Numbered from the stretch's first letter, positions 38,851 to 51,196 are shown. The stretch: DNA of 64,000 nt from Puffinus mauretanicus (GCA_023333565.1 JAJKFH010003198.1:248001-312000); one strand, 5' to 3'. A program made the numbers and translations. The notes: generated from the letters alone by a model not told the origin.

Positions 38851-38945
38851 TAGGGTCTGGTAGTTAGATCACTCCCCCATGACTTCATGGGAAGGTCTGA
38901 TACAATACTTATTTCTGCCTGGGGGGAGTTCAAATCCAACACTTC
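38851..38945 (+). repeat. Possible tRNA-derived SINE (MIR-like) 5' region
   Basis: 'ggtctggtagttagatcactc' resembles the A-box start of MIR and related tRNA-SINEs (tagtggttagagcact), and 'ggagttcaaatccaac' about 65 bp later resembles a B box (ggttcaaatcc). The spacing is longer than in a tRNA and intervening similarity is weak, so this is tentative. Confidence 0.3.
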
Positions 38946-40782
38946 AGCCGTTTGAGAGAGTACCCAGTGCTCCAGTCTTGGGAGGAACAATCTCTGCAGC
39001 TTCCATTGAATCTGTTCCTCAGTGTAGAAACCAGCACAAGATTTATGGGGCCAGAAAAACAGACGGGAAGAAGGAACATAAATAAGTAGCTAGGAAAACT
39101 TCCTAGAATACAGCTGGCCTCTTCCAGAAGTAGCTCCAGTAAGTAGCTTTTGGTTGAAAAGAAACAAACCAAAATACTATCCCAGCAGCAGAGACTGGCT
39201 GAGGTTCATATGATTAGAGGAAGCATAAATCTGTGTTCCCAGAATTGGCCTCCAAGATAAACCCCTGAAGGAGACGGGGACCTGCTATATGAGGAATCAA
39301 GTCGTTCCACCAGAAGACCACCATCATTTGCGATGACAAACGGCTTGTCACAGCAACACCTGGGAAGAGGAACTGCCGGTGCTGTTGCCTGACCTCCCGT
39401 GTGAGACCCTCAGAGCTGCCCAACCCACTACTGTTCCTGCTTTCCCAAACTGAAGCAAAGAAGGAAAGGGGGAAACTGGAGAAAGTTTTTTTGTAAAGTA
39501 CAGTTGGCACACCTGCCCTGTCTGCTCACTGGCAGTTAAAATGATAATTTGAGGTGAAAAAAGTTTGAAAACCTGTAAAAATTCAGCAGATGTCAGGAAA
39601 AAAAGAATCTGATTACATATATTTACTTTCTCAAGTTCATAGATGTGTCTGTAGTGACCTGTCCATGGTCTACAGCTGGACTTATGAACAAAAGCCTGGG
39701 GTATTCCCACTTTTTTATTTTTTTCTAAAAGAATAGTGGAAATTGAGGGAGGAACAGATGAGACTAAACTTAAAAAGTCACAGAGTGGGGAGTTGTTTCT
39801 TCAAAACAAACCAAATTTCAATAAATTTTCAAGAAAAACAACCTGACTATTCTTTAAATATAAAGATTATAGAGGAAAAATGGTCTTCTTACCATAAGGC
39901 CCACCTTATCACAAGACTCCAGTACTATCTATCTACCCAAATTTTCAAGGCTGCAAGCAAACACGGCTTGCACACAACATATTCAGGCAATAAGATGTCA
40001 TGCACAGTTCTGTATTTGAATTCTTTGTGTTGCACAATAAACTGTTTTTTCAAGGCACAAGAGGTTAAATTGACTGGCATATTACCGGGTAGAGCTGAGA
40101 GTATGTAAATATTCCACCCGAAGGTAAATCCTGAGCCTGACTTCCAGCCAAGAACATCTCTGAAGTGAGGCATGCCTAGAGACGTAATGTTTACAATTCT
40201 TTTTCAAGTCAAAAAGCTTGTGATTTTGTAGAGGGAAAAACAAGACTTGCCATGTATTTGATTTTATTTTTTTATAAGCTGGCATCTTATTGTACGTAAG
40301 AAGAATCATCTTCCTTGTGCTGGATACTAACCTTTAGGTTAAGGTTAAGCCCTTCAGAGTGGTATCTATAGCAATCAGTAGGGGAACATCTGAAGTCAGC
40401 TGGCTGAGGTGCTTTGTGATGGTCACCTGGGGAACAGTGAAGATGAGGAATCAGCCCCTCAGACACGATGTTCACTGGTATCGGAGGAGCTGCTGTCCAC
40501 TAGGAGTCCATAAGCTGTGGTCCACTGGCAAGGTGCCCTTCTCTGCACTGGGGAAACGCTACTGGTGCTACCCTCATTGATGCCACGGGTTGTCAGCAGA
40601 AGTGCCCAGGCACTGGGAGAAAAACACATTAGTTCTTCCTCAGCCTGAAGTTATGAGAACTCAAATCCCCCACCTCCCCAGAAAGTACTTAAGCATTCAG
40701 CCTATAAAGTGTTTGGGAGAAGAAAAGAAGGACAGCTGAGGGATGTAGAAAACATTGCATCCCCTGAATAATCCAATCAGCT

Positions 40783-40854
40783 GATCCATCGGGCAGTCTG
40801 GGATCTGTGCTCGACGTGGATCCATCAGGCAGAACGGGATCTGTGTCCAATGCA
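40783..40854. repeat. 36-bp tandem duplication
   Basis: Units at 40783-40818 and 40819-40854 both begin GATCCATC(A/G)GGCAG and continue GGGATCTGTG after a short difference. The period is a multiple of three. On the minus strand a short open frame crosses it and reads two 12-residue repeats, each with the core TDPxLPDGS. The frame (40689-40883, 64 codons) has no other recognisable feature, so the coding look may be incidental. Confidence 0.85.
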
Positions 40855-43800
40855 GAAGGTTTCCGTCCACTCCCTATTCCCACAAAAGAGTCAAGGGGAT
40901 TTCATTCAACCAGAACTCTCCTCAAACATATTTAAATTGTGTTATAATGTTAAAAAGTAAATTAATTAAAAATTCAAGACTCCTGGTGGGTTGAGAGGGT
41001 GTGAAGAAAAGTGAGCACAACATTTTTTTAAATTAAAAAAGAGAGAAAAGAAAGAGTCACAAGATAAAATCCAGGGAGGACACTGGGCACTCACACGAGA
41101 ACCAGACTTTCTTTCCTGTAGGGAAGGACTTCCATCACTAGGCTGTAGCACGAAACATGACTCATAGCTCTCCCTTTCCATCCAGTGACTCTTAAATTGT
41201 TTTCCACTCACGGTCATGTAGGTACTTCTAGCAAAGGTGTCTTACTTCCCATTATCCTCAGTAAATCAGTCTCTCACCTTCAGGAAGAAGGGAGAAATGG
41301 ATGTTGAACCCTCCTTTAGCTGAATCCAGGTCACCTAATTAAAAATATCAATAGGGAGCAAGAATATTTCTCCCTCAGGTCACCCACTTCCCTAGCAAAG
41401 AATATTATATAAAGAATAGCAGCAACAATTGCATTTTATGCAGAGTCTAATACAGCTGGTATGTGTTAGGTATGCTTTGATAACATCTTCCAGATCAAAG
41501 CCTTAGGGAACTGGGGTAGGGTGGGGGGAATTGAGGAATGCCTGATTTGGGATTTTGGTTTGACTTAAGCAGGAATTAAGTACTGAGCTGTTCAGTTCTC
41601 TCAAGGCAAGGAATTTGGGGTGTACATGGGGTACCACTGCTTGAGAAACACAAAAAGTAAAGCAATTAGGGATCTTGGGTGCTTCCTGGGATATGTAACA
41701 GGGGGTTTCAGAGTCACAATTTTGGGTGTAAGTGCTTAGATTTCTTTAAGCTCTATCTAGCACAGCTACAGTGCATGTTCTTTATTCTCTCTTCCACCAA
41801 TATGGAGCCATATTAAGTTAGAGGTAAAGCACATATAGGACTGAGAAGGGAGGTTAACCTTTATGCCATTGGTGGTCCTCCTTGAACTATCCATCACTTA
41901 CTAGTTACACATCCAAAAGAGTATTTATATTGAATATTGTAATGTGTCGTGCTGAACTAGATCAAAATGGTTTCATTCAAATTTGGTTTTGTCTCATCAA
42001 ATAAAATTCACTTACTTAAACTTTAAAGATTGGCTTTTTGAGAATAGGAATTTGTCTATGAATGACAACATCCCAAAACATTTTATCTGAAGTTTATTGA
42101 CTTACTGTGCTTCTATAGCATCTAGTTCTTCTAATATTAGTCATGAAAATTGGTACTAAGGAAATGAGGGACCTTCCTTCTTATGCTCAAACTAGTCTGC
42201 TTTGTAAATTCTGCATAGATACAGACACATTTCCATCTGCTTTAGGCTTTTTTGTTATCAGTCACATATGCTCTGAGAAATACTTCTTATATTTTAGCAC
42301 TAGACCTGATCAGATAATTCAGAGTGAATAATTTATTTGAACAAATTTAGACTTTTCTGTTTGTTAGTTGTCCATGAGTTGCTTTTGATTTTCTTGAATC
42401 TCTTCATTATTCAAAAGTATTTGCTTAATAACTTCTATGAATAACTTAATGAGCAAAGCTTTTTTTGTGGACTGTTTGTGAGCAGCTTGACATAAGTACT
42501 AAGAGCTTGGTGTTGTTGCTCAGTTTTTTAGATACTGAGGCCATATAGTATTTTGCTACTTCTTGACTGGGTAAATAAATTGAAGTTGTCTTATGTGAAT
42601 ACTTGCATTCAAAAGTTCAAAATTTGCTTTTCATAACAAGTAGTTGTCAGTTATAATGTGTTGCAACTGTGTACAACCCTAAAGTAAATCTTTCATTTCC
42701 ATACTTTGAGGACTGCAAATAGGCCATTCCCTTCTAAAAGGAATTTAATTTTTGTACAGGTGGGTCTAGATGAAGAGATATTTTTAGGTAGCCAGCCTGC
42801 ATTTGCTAGATGTCTGCTCTTTGACTCCACAGTTGGAAGAAGAAAAAAGCCAATAACTATCAGTTGTTTTAAATAAGAGTACTATTGCTGTTAGAATATA
42901 AGTTACCGCATTGACAATTTTTTTTTCAATTCTTTCTTCTTTTAACATCAATGCCAGCTTTGTATTTTAAAATATAGCCTTAGTGTTGTGTCTATGAAAA
43001 GTTAAGTATTTGACAACAAAACATCTTGAGCACTGGTTTCGTCTTAGAAAATTGGAAGAGATTTATATGAAATAAATAATGTCCCTTTTGTTATTTATTT
43101 ATGAATTACAATATCAAAAACTTTAGACAGCGAATGTTAAAAATGGATATTCACAGGAGTCTTCAGAATTCAGAGAGACTGATAAAACAAATGGAATAAT
43201 TCAACGATGGAATTGTTTATTTGTATTTTAAAGCTGATTAAGTTAATTTTTGTTTCTTTTAGCAAATATTACAGAGGCTTTCTCTGTAATTATTTTAATT
43301 AGATGCATTAAATCTTTCTGAGACATTCAGTACAGAAAACTAAACAGAAAAAGCACTGTTGTTTTATGACTTTTAATGCTGTTTAAAGCACAGTAACCAT
43401 GATCTTGTTTTGAATTTTTGTTCATCATAACACTTGTGTAAGATTGATGAAAATGCATTAAGCAGGATATATTTATCTCCCTTTATATTCCTTTGGAAAT
43501 GTCATTTATATAGCACCAAAGTGCTATGTTTTAGTAAGGCTGCTGCATATTTGACATATAACTGACAGATGATGTCTAAGCATTATGCAGGGCTATTAAA
43601 GATGACATAGAATGCACAAATGTATCAGTACATGAGGGAGAAAGCTGGTGAGATTTTGGAAAAAAATCTATCATTAGGTGAAAATCACAAATGGAGTTAT
43701 GTGAATTAAATAAAGGAGAAAAAATACATCAGTAGCAAGGTAAAAAGCAAAACTCTATGAGGTAGTGTATTAGGCCTGCAGTAATAAAATAAAAAGGAAG

Positions 43801-45104
43801 AAAAAACCAAAACCAACAACTAAATATGGGTAGTGCAGCGTAAAATAGCCTATTTCATATACTTGTGCCAATCTGATTTAATCTGAGAGCAGTAGATTTT
43901 CTTCTGGTTAAACATTTGAGTGGGATTTAAGAGAGAAGAATTCAGATCACTTGTGTACACAAGGGGCTTCTCATCTCCTATCTCCCACTGGATTTCAACA
44001 TGTCTTGAACTTCAGTCCCCTAGAAATTTCCACTGAAAGTGCAGATCTCTACATAAGAAATTTGAGTCCTTTGGTACTGTGTTGTTAGTTTTTCTTAAGT
44101 ATATGTGTAAGACCTCTTAAAAATAGCCCATGAGCCCTATCCCCCCTCCCAGGGCTTCACGGACCATGAGGTGGTAACTACCATGTCCTAATTACTAGAA
44201 GACACAGATTTTTTTAAACAGAGGATAATCCCAGCCCTTATTGGAGAGTTTAATTAAATGAGTAGAAAGAAACAGCCATTAAAAGGGCTATGGAGATGCA
44301 AAAAGAGACCAAATAACTGAATATGAGTAGAACTCAGCATAAAATGAAGAAAAGCTTATCTAGCTGATAGTTCATATACGTTTATAATTTCCTCACTGAC
44401 TAGAAGTTATACAAGAGCCTGGAATACAAGAGAAAAATGTGTCCGGATGGTAAAACAGTTTATCTCCCATTTGTACTCTTGGATCTTGCATCTGGGCTAT
44501 CTATATTGCAGAAATGTGTGTCCACACTTGTGCTTTCTGTTGGAATGAAGTAGTCCCCTCTGAAACAGAGCCTAAATGTGGTTCTGGGAACAGCTCACTC
44601 CGGGGACCGCTCCTGTTAATAGATATGGACATGACCGCACATGTCTTGGTGCCTTCTGGTCTAGCCTGCCCCAGTAAGCTTGCCATCCTCGTGAGCTTTC
44701 ATGTCCCACGTACACCTAGTCGTATGCCATTAAAGAACTACTTTGGTATATAGCACTCACTTCTCTTCTAGTACTCTGACTCAAATTAGCCTAGCCTAAT
44801 TATGTATTATAGCCAAAGAGATGTCACACAGGATCTAGAGGAGTCACAGAGCTGAACAACATGAATGCATGTCTCCAGAGTGGAGTGAGTGTGACCACCT
44901 CTGCCACACGGCCCAGGGGCTGGACACCACTCCCAGAGGTTAACTAACTCATTTATGCAGGTGGTTACAGCACACAGACCACAGCCTTCTGGCTATCAAT
45001 CTCTAGGCATTTGACAGAGCACCTAGGTGCTTGAGTTTGGGCTGGAGATTTGAAGCATCAAACTGATAATCACTGAAGCACTTTGCCTGACAATATCTAA
45101 ATTC
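40855..45104. other. AT-rich non-coding stretch, no gene recognised
   Basis: Very few frames above 60 codons. 42000-43900 is especially AT-rich. A 7-bp hairpin (ATAGCAC/GTGCTAT) lies near 43511-43528 in sequence free of simple repeats. Nothing else is supported. Confidence 0.6.
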
Positions 45105-45182
45105 ACTTCGGGGTAACTGGCCTGCTCAAGCACATCACTGGGATATGAAGAGCGAGTAAAGAATTAAACCAGAATAGTCCAA
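45105..45182 (-). repeat. Possible MIR SINE fragment
   Basis: 'ggggtaactggcctgctcaagcacatcac' followed by 'gagtaaagaattaaaccag' parallels the reverse-complemented MIR order (aggttaagtaacttgcccaaggtcacac, agtaagt, gattcaaacccag). Weak but collinear. Confidence 0.45.
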
Positions 45183-45579
45183 GTTGCAAAATAACACTTC
45201 AGCTATGGACAGTCTCTTAAAATTTGAAAAAGGAAGTGACACATTGCAATGAACTGACAGGCAAATTTACACCCGAGCGCATTTTGCTCAATAGAGCTGC
45301 TCAGCTGCAGCTCACATCACCTGGTCCATGTCCTTGACCCTGTCCTTTCAACTCAAGAGCTTTTACTTCTTCAGCAGTGGGCAGGGAGGGAGAAATGAAA
45401 GTTCATTGTTATAGCTACTGTGGAGAATTCGGAGCTACTGTTGGAAATTGTAACAGTGACCAATTTTTTTATGTACTGATTTGGTAGTACTGTGGTGCAA
45501 TAGTCTGTGGGAATTGCACACTGAAAGCAGTGGGAGTTATGCAGTGATGGGTTTTTGAAAATTCTGATAGATGTCTCTT

Positions 45580-45593
45580 TTATATATATATAT
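45580..45593. repeat. Short (TA)n tract
   Basis: Seven TA units. Confidence 0.9.
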
Positions 45594-45611
45594 GTAAATA
45601 CTTCTTTAAAT

Positions 45612-45712
45612 CCCTGTGCATTGGTGACTCATGATAAATGAAATACATAGATCTTCCCTACTTCATAGGTGCTGTGAGGACAAATGAATGTTTATGAGAG
45701 CCTGAAAGTTTA
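45612..45712 (+). repeat. MIR SINE fragment, 3' half
   Basis: 'ccctgtgcattggtgactcatgataaatga' and then 'ccctacttcataggtgctgtgaggacaaatgaatg' follow the MIR order: cctctctgtgcctcagttt, tgtaaaatg, cctacctcatagggttgttgtgaggattaaatgag. The second block is the better match. Confidence 0.65.
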
Positions 45713-46156
45713 GGTACTTAGGACCACAGCTTCTTAAGCAAATGTCTGGATAGATGAAGTCCTATTCCTTCCCATTTTAGGGGGTCCATTTTACACATAT
45801 GAATACTGCCGTTGCAAAGGCCATGGGCCTAATCATTTTTTCTACAGATATCCAGGTCTGTAAAGTTGAGGCTATGGGCTTCTTCATCTTGTGTATGATG
45901 TTCCCCGAAAAACACAGTGACTTGGCCACTTATGTCACATGCAGTGAATGCTGGGTTTTGTATTTCTCTCATTTGCTTTCTGTTGTGTCAATGTTCTGGT
46001 GGCTGCTGCAGACCTTAGGGTGGAACAGGTCTACCCTGTGAGTCACAGCACAGTATCCACTGTGCCTTGGGATTACATCTCTTGGTTCATGCGTGTTCTG
46101 CACCGCCACCTACAAATTTCGCTCTCAGGACTGTATTAATCAATGTGTCTATTCGT
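45713..46156. other. Non-coding stretch, no gene recognised
   Basis: Two overlapping short plus-strand frames (80 and 63 codons) have no motif. Nothing else is seen before the LTR. Confidence 0.5.
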
Positions 46157-46703
46157 CGTGGTGTAACCCCAGCCGGCAACTAAGCCCCACACAGCCGCTT
46201 GCTCGGGATGGGGGAGAGAATCAGAAGAGTACAAGTGAGAAAACTCATGAGTTGAGATAAAGACAGTTTAACAGGGAAAGCAAAAGCCGCACGCGCAAGC
46301 AAAGCAAAACAAGGAATTCATTCACCACTTCCCATCAGCAGGCAGGTGTTCAGCCATCGCCAGGTTACTTGGGAAGGCAAACGCCATCATTCCAAACATC
46401 TCCCCTTCCTTCTTCCCCCAGCTTTATACGCTGAGCATGACGTCATGTGGTATGGGATATCCCTTTGGTCAGTTGGGGTCAGCTGTCCCAGCCGTGTCCC
46501 CTCCCAGCTTCTTGTGCACCCCCAGCCTACTCACTGGTGGGTGGTGTGAGAGACAGAAAAGGCCTTGGCTCTGTGTAAGCACTGCTCAGCAATAATGAAA
46601 GCATCTCTGTGTTATTAACACCGTTTTCAGCACAAATCCAAAACGTAGCCCCATACAAGCTACTATGGAAAAAATTAACTCTATCCCAGACAAACCCAGG
46701 ACA
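46157..46703 (-). mobile_element. Solo LTR of an ERVL-type endogenous retrovirus
   Basis: The 547-bp unit starts (plus strand) at GTGGTGTAACCCCAGCCGGC and ends at CCCAGGACA. Both ends, and the interior 'gatgggggagagaatc', 'acgtcatgtggtatggga', 'cttcttgtgcacccccagc' and 'aactctatccc', match an LTR family I remember as common in neoavian genomes. In transcriptional sense it lies on the minus strand: it begins TGTCCTGGG, has a TATA box, and ends in a GGGGTTACACCAC-type terminus whose final CA has mutated. No internal retroviral coding sequence or second LTR is present, so recombination between paired LTRs probably left this solo copy. I could not see a clean target-site duplication. Short frames across it are not genes. 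Confidence 0.9.
46422..46428 (-). promoter_or_regulatory. LTR TATA box
   Basis: Minus-strand TATAAAG sits about 275 bp from the LTR 5' end, the expected U3/R border position for this family. It is followed by a GGGG-rich segment. A CREB-like TGACGTCA element lies just upstream on the minus strand (plus coordinates near 46439-46446). Confidence 0.6.
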
Positions 46704-46801
46704 ATATTCCATTGGTTTTCCTGATTTAAGTTTGGTCTTTTCAAACACTTTGCAAAGAACTTGTGTCAAAGACCGTGTCCTGCAGAAATAATGGATGTGA
46801 C
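46704..46801. other. Flank of the LTR, nothing recognised
   Basis: Short unique sequence between the LTR and a small tandem duplication. Confidence 0.5.
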
Positions 46802-46837
46802 TGAGAGTAGAGAGGACTATGAGAGTAGAGAGGACGG
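46802..46837. repeat. 18-bp tandem duplication
   Basis: TGAGAGTAGAGAGGAC at 46802-46817 recurs exactly at 46820-46835, period 18. Confidence 0.9.
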
Positions 46838-49609
46838 TGATAACCACTGTATTCAATTATGTGCATACATGCATAAAAGAAACAAAAATGTTAATCTCTC
46901 AAGTAAGATTTGTTGATATTTTACCCAGGTTTTAGTTTGAATGTTAGTATAACTTCCAGTAACACTTGCTTGTGTTTTTCTCTTGTGATCTCATCTGCTT
47001 GTTTTTGCATTGATCCATTTTGTTTTGGTTTTAGCTTTATATTCCTCTCCTCCTTCCCTTCCCAGCTTGCTCTGCTTTTGTTTTTCTTGTGATATCATAG
47101 CGGCAGCACGGTAAAGCCCCACAGAGATCTTCTTGCTTCAATTCAATTTGGCTCACATGTATTGCTCTGTTTCTTCCTGAAATTGTATTGCCATTTCCAG
47201 AAATGACATAGCAATATTTCACTTGAGTTCACTTGCCATTTTAAGTGGACCTTCATGGATTTGCAGTAATGATATGAAACCATGCCTAATAGAACTACAG
47301 TGTGGAGAAAGGTAAAATGAAATTAGTTTAGCTCATTATCTGCCGTGCACTGAATTGGCAGAGAAAATAAAATTGTAGATTACTATAACATCTACAAAAA
47401 TCCTGCAGGATCAGTCCTACTTATCCTCAAAATCTGTGCATGCTGAAATGCAAACTACAAGTATAAAGTTACTCTACGTCTCTGAGTAAAAATTAAAGTT
47501 CATGAAAAGAATTAAAAACCTACATGCAAAGATTTCAAAACTATTTTGCAGTTTTCTCAAAACATGGCTTGTTCTGTTGTTCTTCAGCAAAAAACGAATG
47601 AACTTCTGAAGATGTCTGACTAAACCATTTTGCAATGCTTTAAAAATTTCAAAAATTGTTATATTGAAATAAGACACAAACAAACAGAAAACCCCATCAA
47701 CTGTCTGTGATTCACATTTCTGAGCAGACAGCAGCATTGCACAACAGCTTGAGATTGGAAATGAGAGGGATCCTACATCCAGATGAAACTCCATGGGGAT
47801 TTCAGGCAGAATATAATTATTTCATATAATTATATTATATACGAGCAGAATATAATTATGCAAAGCTGGAATTTTGTCAGGACACTGTGGTGAGCACCTA
47901 TGCTTTGTGAAAAGCTTATGGGGATTTTTAATTACAATAAGTGGTCAGAATCTTAGTTTGATGTCTCAGCCAAGAGATGAATTGATACTGAACTACTAGA
48001 CTCTCAGTACATGCCTGGGTAGTACGAAAATAACAGAACCATTAGACAGCTTGACTCACCTCGTAGTGATGGCAGAATGGGCTGTATCTGAAATCTGGAA
48101 CAATGATGAAAAAATACTGTTGCTATTCCACAGAAGAACAGTGATTATGAGGGATGTAACTCTGTATTCAAGATTCTTTCATTCTGGGGAAAGATATGCA
48201 TCTGCTAAACATGCAGATATGTTATCTGTTCACTTCAGAAACACTTAAACAACTGAGCATCTATCCTTAAAAATTACCACAGAATGGAATAACTTTTAAG
48301 AAATTATCACGCTATGGAATGAGTCTTATGATATGAACTCATTATGAGTTGTAGAGCCTTCAATCAGCAGAGTGGATATTACACTGGATAGCTGAATACC
48401 CAAAAGTTTCTTAACTGGTTCAGTCCTATCTGTCTAATCTATCTATCTTCTCATGTCACACCCAGCTCTACTGTATCTGAATGTCTTCCAAGTCTCTCTG
48501 GGGCAACAGTATTTTTTTTCATTATTTTTTGTAATGTAATATAAACTGGAGGCTATAGTATCATTATTTTATTGCTACCCCTGAGATATTTTTGTCAGAT
48601 GTTAACTCATAATGTTGCAAAGTTCTTTCAAAAGAACAGAAATTCGAGTTGATACTTTGGGAAAACGGATTTGCAATGCTCATTAGTAGCTTTTTAACTT
48701 TTCTATATGGGTTGTATTAGATATTTCCAAAAACACTTTAAAGGGTTACTAAGATTCCTACTTTCAGAATTTATAGCAGATTTTTTTTTTTTAACTTGGT
48801 GATGCTTATACCTTGACTAAGGTCCTAGACTGAGCAAAGGGCATCTGATTCAAAGTTCTGACTGATGTAGATTTCATTTTTTTAAGGGCCCATGTGGTAA
48901 TCCTGTGAGTTTGCATTAGGTTTGTAAAGTGAAGATAATTATCTGCCTCGCAGATTAAAGCACACACAGTCCTGTCTGAGTGATGCCTGAATAGGATTAT
49001 GAATTGGGGTGCCTTGTATATTTTTTGAAATGTTGGAAGGAGAAAGAACAAGGTAAGTAAATCTGACTGAATTGCTGTCCTGATTTTTCTGTAGCTGACA
49101 TACACAGATGCATATAACAGGTAATAAAATGCATTTGTCCATGGGCTCTCAATGTGAGGCACCTTGATTGCCAGAAACTTAAACTCATGCAAAAATATGA
49201 TCCATATACAAAAAGTCAACTTAACTTTAGCAGAGTTGCTACTGGCTTCACTGTAATTAAGTGCTAATCGTAGGGGTGTGCTGTTTTGCAAGGCAGTAAA
49301 CCAGTTTCCTGAGCGGATAAACTCGGAGGTCAAAGGCCAGGGAGTTGGCTCCGTCGGGGGACCAGGATCACTGCTGAGAAAAGCAGCACACCTGTCCTGT
49401 TATTGTGATTATGAGACAAATGTGAATAAAGCCAGTAAAACAAAGTGACTTAAAAGTCTGGGAAATTTATTGACATAATTGTAAAGAGTGGCATATCGTA
49501 CACACAGCGAGCAGGGAGCTGGGTTTTGCCGGGTCCCATGGGACAGCGCTCCGCTCTCCAACATCAAGCACACAAAGGGGAGCTACTCACAGGGCTGTGG
49601 GGTCACTGC
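46838..49609. other. AT-rich non-coding stretch with two short direct repeats and one long unexplained frame
   Basis: A 15-bp direct repeat GCAGAATATAATTAT occurs at 47806-47820 and 47845-47859. A diverged 30-bp head-to-tail pair (about 22 of 30 identical by hand) lies at 48271-48300 and 48301-48330. 49310-49580 is somewhat GC-richer. The minus-strand 175-codon frame is described separately. No gene was recognised. Confidence 0.5.
48806..49333 (-). other. Unrecognised 175-codon open frame, probably not a gene
   Basis: This is the longest frame outside the CR1 element. I see no signal peptide, domain or conserved motif. The composition (many F, I, L, T, S) is what AT-rich non-coding DNA gives. 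A hydrophobic run at residues 40-49 (TFCIWIIFLH) is short and flanked by charged residues. My rough estimate is that one frame of this length could arise by chance in a 64-kb AT-rich window, so it carries little weight alone. Confidence 0.12.
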
Positions 49610-49720
49610 CTCTTGGTGCAATCTTGGGAAAGCCGCTTGGACTTTCTAAGGTTATGTTTTCTATGCTATAAAATGAGGATATTAGTTAGTAAACTTCACA
49701 GAGGGGTTTCCAAGCGTGAA
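49610..49720 (+). repeat. MIR SINE fragment
   Basis: 'gtgcaatcttgggaaagccgctt' is followed by 'gttttctatgctataaaatgaggatatta' and then 'cttcacagaggggtttcc'. These correspond in order to MIR gtgaccttgggcaagtcactt, gtttcctcatctgtaaaatggggataata and cctcatagggttgttgtgagg. It is among the better preserved MIR copies here. Confidence 0.75.
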
Positions 49721-50868
49721 TGACAAATTACGTACAGCTTTTCAGTATAATAGGATGGAAAGTTTAATCTATAGTAAATAAAAATGGCATCTGTTCCATA
49801 TGTTTCAGCAAACAGCACTCTGCATAAGATTTTCAAGAATAGATGTACTTAAAATCAAGAAAAAAGCCATGAAAAAGGAGAAAAAAACCCTTTGGGAGTA
49901 AGTTAAAATGACCGTGCTTTATTCATTGGCTTGGAAAAAAAAGGAAAAGAGAGAGGTGCTGTGATTTTTATCACCAGAATAGCAAATTTATCAGCAAGTA
50001 ATTGGACTGTTAGTAAGCATTGGTAGGGAACATCCATCCCAGCATGAAATGCTGGGACTTGATACAGGGAGAAGTATGGATGTATTGTTTCTACATCATG
50101 GAATCCAAATTTCTGAGGCTCATTTCTGTGGCAGATAGACTCATATAGTTTGAAAACCAGGTCGATTTTTGATCCAGCAAGAATTTTATATGAGCAAAGA
50201 AAAAGTAGCTTCTTCCTGAAACACCAAAAACAGGGGGGAAAAAAACCCAAACCCAAGAGCTGATATTTCAGCACAATTATATTAACATTCAAAATGCTCC
50301 TGACATATGGAGAAATGAGCTTGTGGAACTTCCTGTCACAGGAAAGAGTGAAACAAAGAATTTAGTTATTTTACAAAGGCTGAGACACTTCTAATCATAA
50401 GCAAAAATATGCATATGCATAACTTCATATGCAGATGTTTGTTCCAGCAGCACATACTGTTAAAGCCTTTAGGGATATATCTGGAGGAATAAGAAAGGTA
50501 GACTGGTTTGGGCGTCTAAATGAACTCTCCCCCATTAGCCCTTGCACTTGTCACAAAACACTTCACAAACCTGGGCAGCCTTCTCACATCCCTCAGGCAC
50601 AAAGCTCCTGCAGCCAGCGATTGAGTAAATTGGAAAGGGAGAGAAGACCCCCTCCTGCCTACACAGCTTATTCAAAAAATGACATTTTCCCTGTCTCCTG
50701 TGCTGGAGAATCTGATACCAATGGTATTAGGAAATTATATCGCAGAAACTGGATTTAAGGTCTGATCCTACCTCACAGTCCCAGTGCTTTACATAAATGA
50801 TGAGTTAGCCTGCAGTGCTCACCCTGTGTGACAAGATGATCACTTTTCTCATATGTATGATATGAATC
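49721..50868. other. Non-coding stretch, no gene recognised
   Basis: Frames of 129 codons (minus, 49903-50292) and 109 codons (plus, 50429-50758) have no recognisable motif. The segment 50762-50830 ('ggtctgatcctacctcacagtcccagtg') may be a trace of an ancient amniote repeat. Confidence 0.5.
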
Positions 50869-51196
50869 TTACCAATGTGTGTAAATACCTGATGGAGGCA
50901 TTAAAGACGGAGCCAGACCTCTCTCAGTGGTGCCCACTGACAGGACAAGAGTCAATGGGCACAAATGGAAATACAAGAAATTCTATTTAAACGTAAGAGA
51001 CTTTTTTACTGTGACTGTGGTCAAATCCTGGAACAGGATATGAGAGAATATGCAGAGGATATTTTGAATAACCTCGTAGATATTAAAAATCCGACTGCCC
51101 TGAGCACCCTGCTCTCACTGACCCTGCTCTGCGCAGCGGGGCTGGACTAGACGATCACTAGAGCTGCCTCCCTACTTCAACTGTTCTGTGAGTCTG
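50869..51196 (+). mobile_element. CR1 LINE 3' end fragment
   Basis: Plus-strand orientation. The order of phrases (gtaaatacctgatgg; gccagacctctctcagtggtgcccactgacagg; tcaatgggcacaaatgg; ttttttactgtgac; ggggctggactagacgatcac; ttctgtgagtctg) matches the end of the CR1 reverse transcriptase ORF and the 3' UTR. The frame 50965-51150 encodes the degraded C-terminal tail up to the stop. Divergence is moderate to high, older than the copy at 36.3 kb and of a different subfamily. The terminal octamers are partly decayed. Confidence 0.9.

Larger units (their letters stand above)
37436..40782. other. Non-coding stretch, no gene recognised
   Basis: Short unrecognised frames only, the longest 121 codons at 39743-40108 plus and 120 codons at 39348-39710 minus, both without motifs. 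A GTTT microsatellite and a possible SINE remnant are listed separately. Confidence 0.5.

Noticed and set aside
46346..46856. Short frames on both strands over the LTR
   Set aside because: They lie inside or cross the edge of a non-coding solo LTR and have no retroviral protein motif.
49310..49580. GC-richer segment with TTTATT that might be a minus-strand LTR end
   Set aside because: No matching terminal TG/CA ends, second copy or family resemblance that I could confirm.
50436..50465. Similarity of 'ccagcagcacatact' to the start of U6 snRNA
   Set aside because: The match ends after about a dozen bases; the U6 body and its terminal T run are absent.
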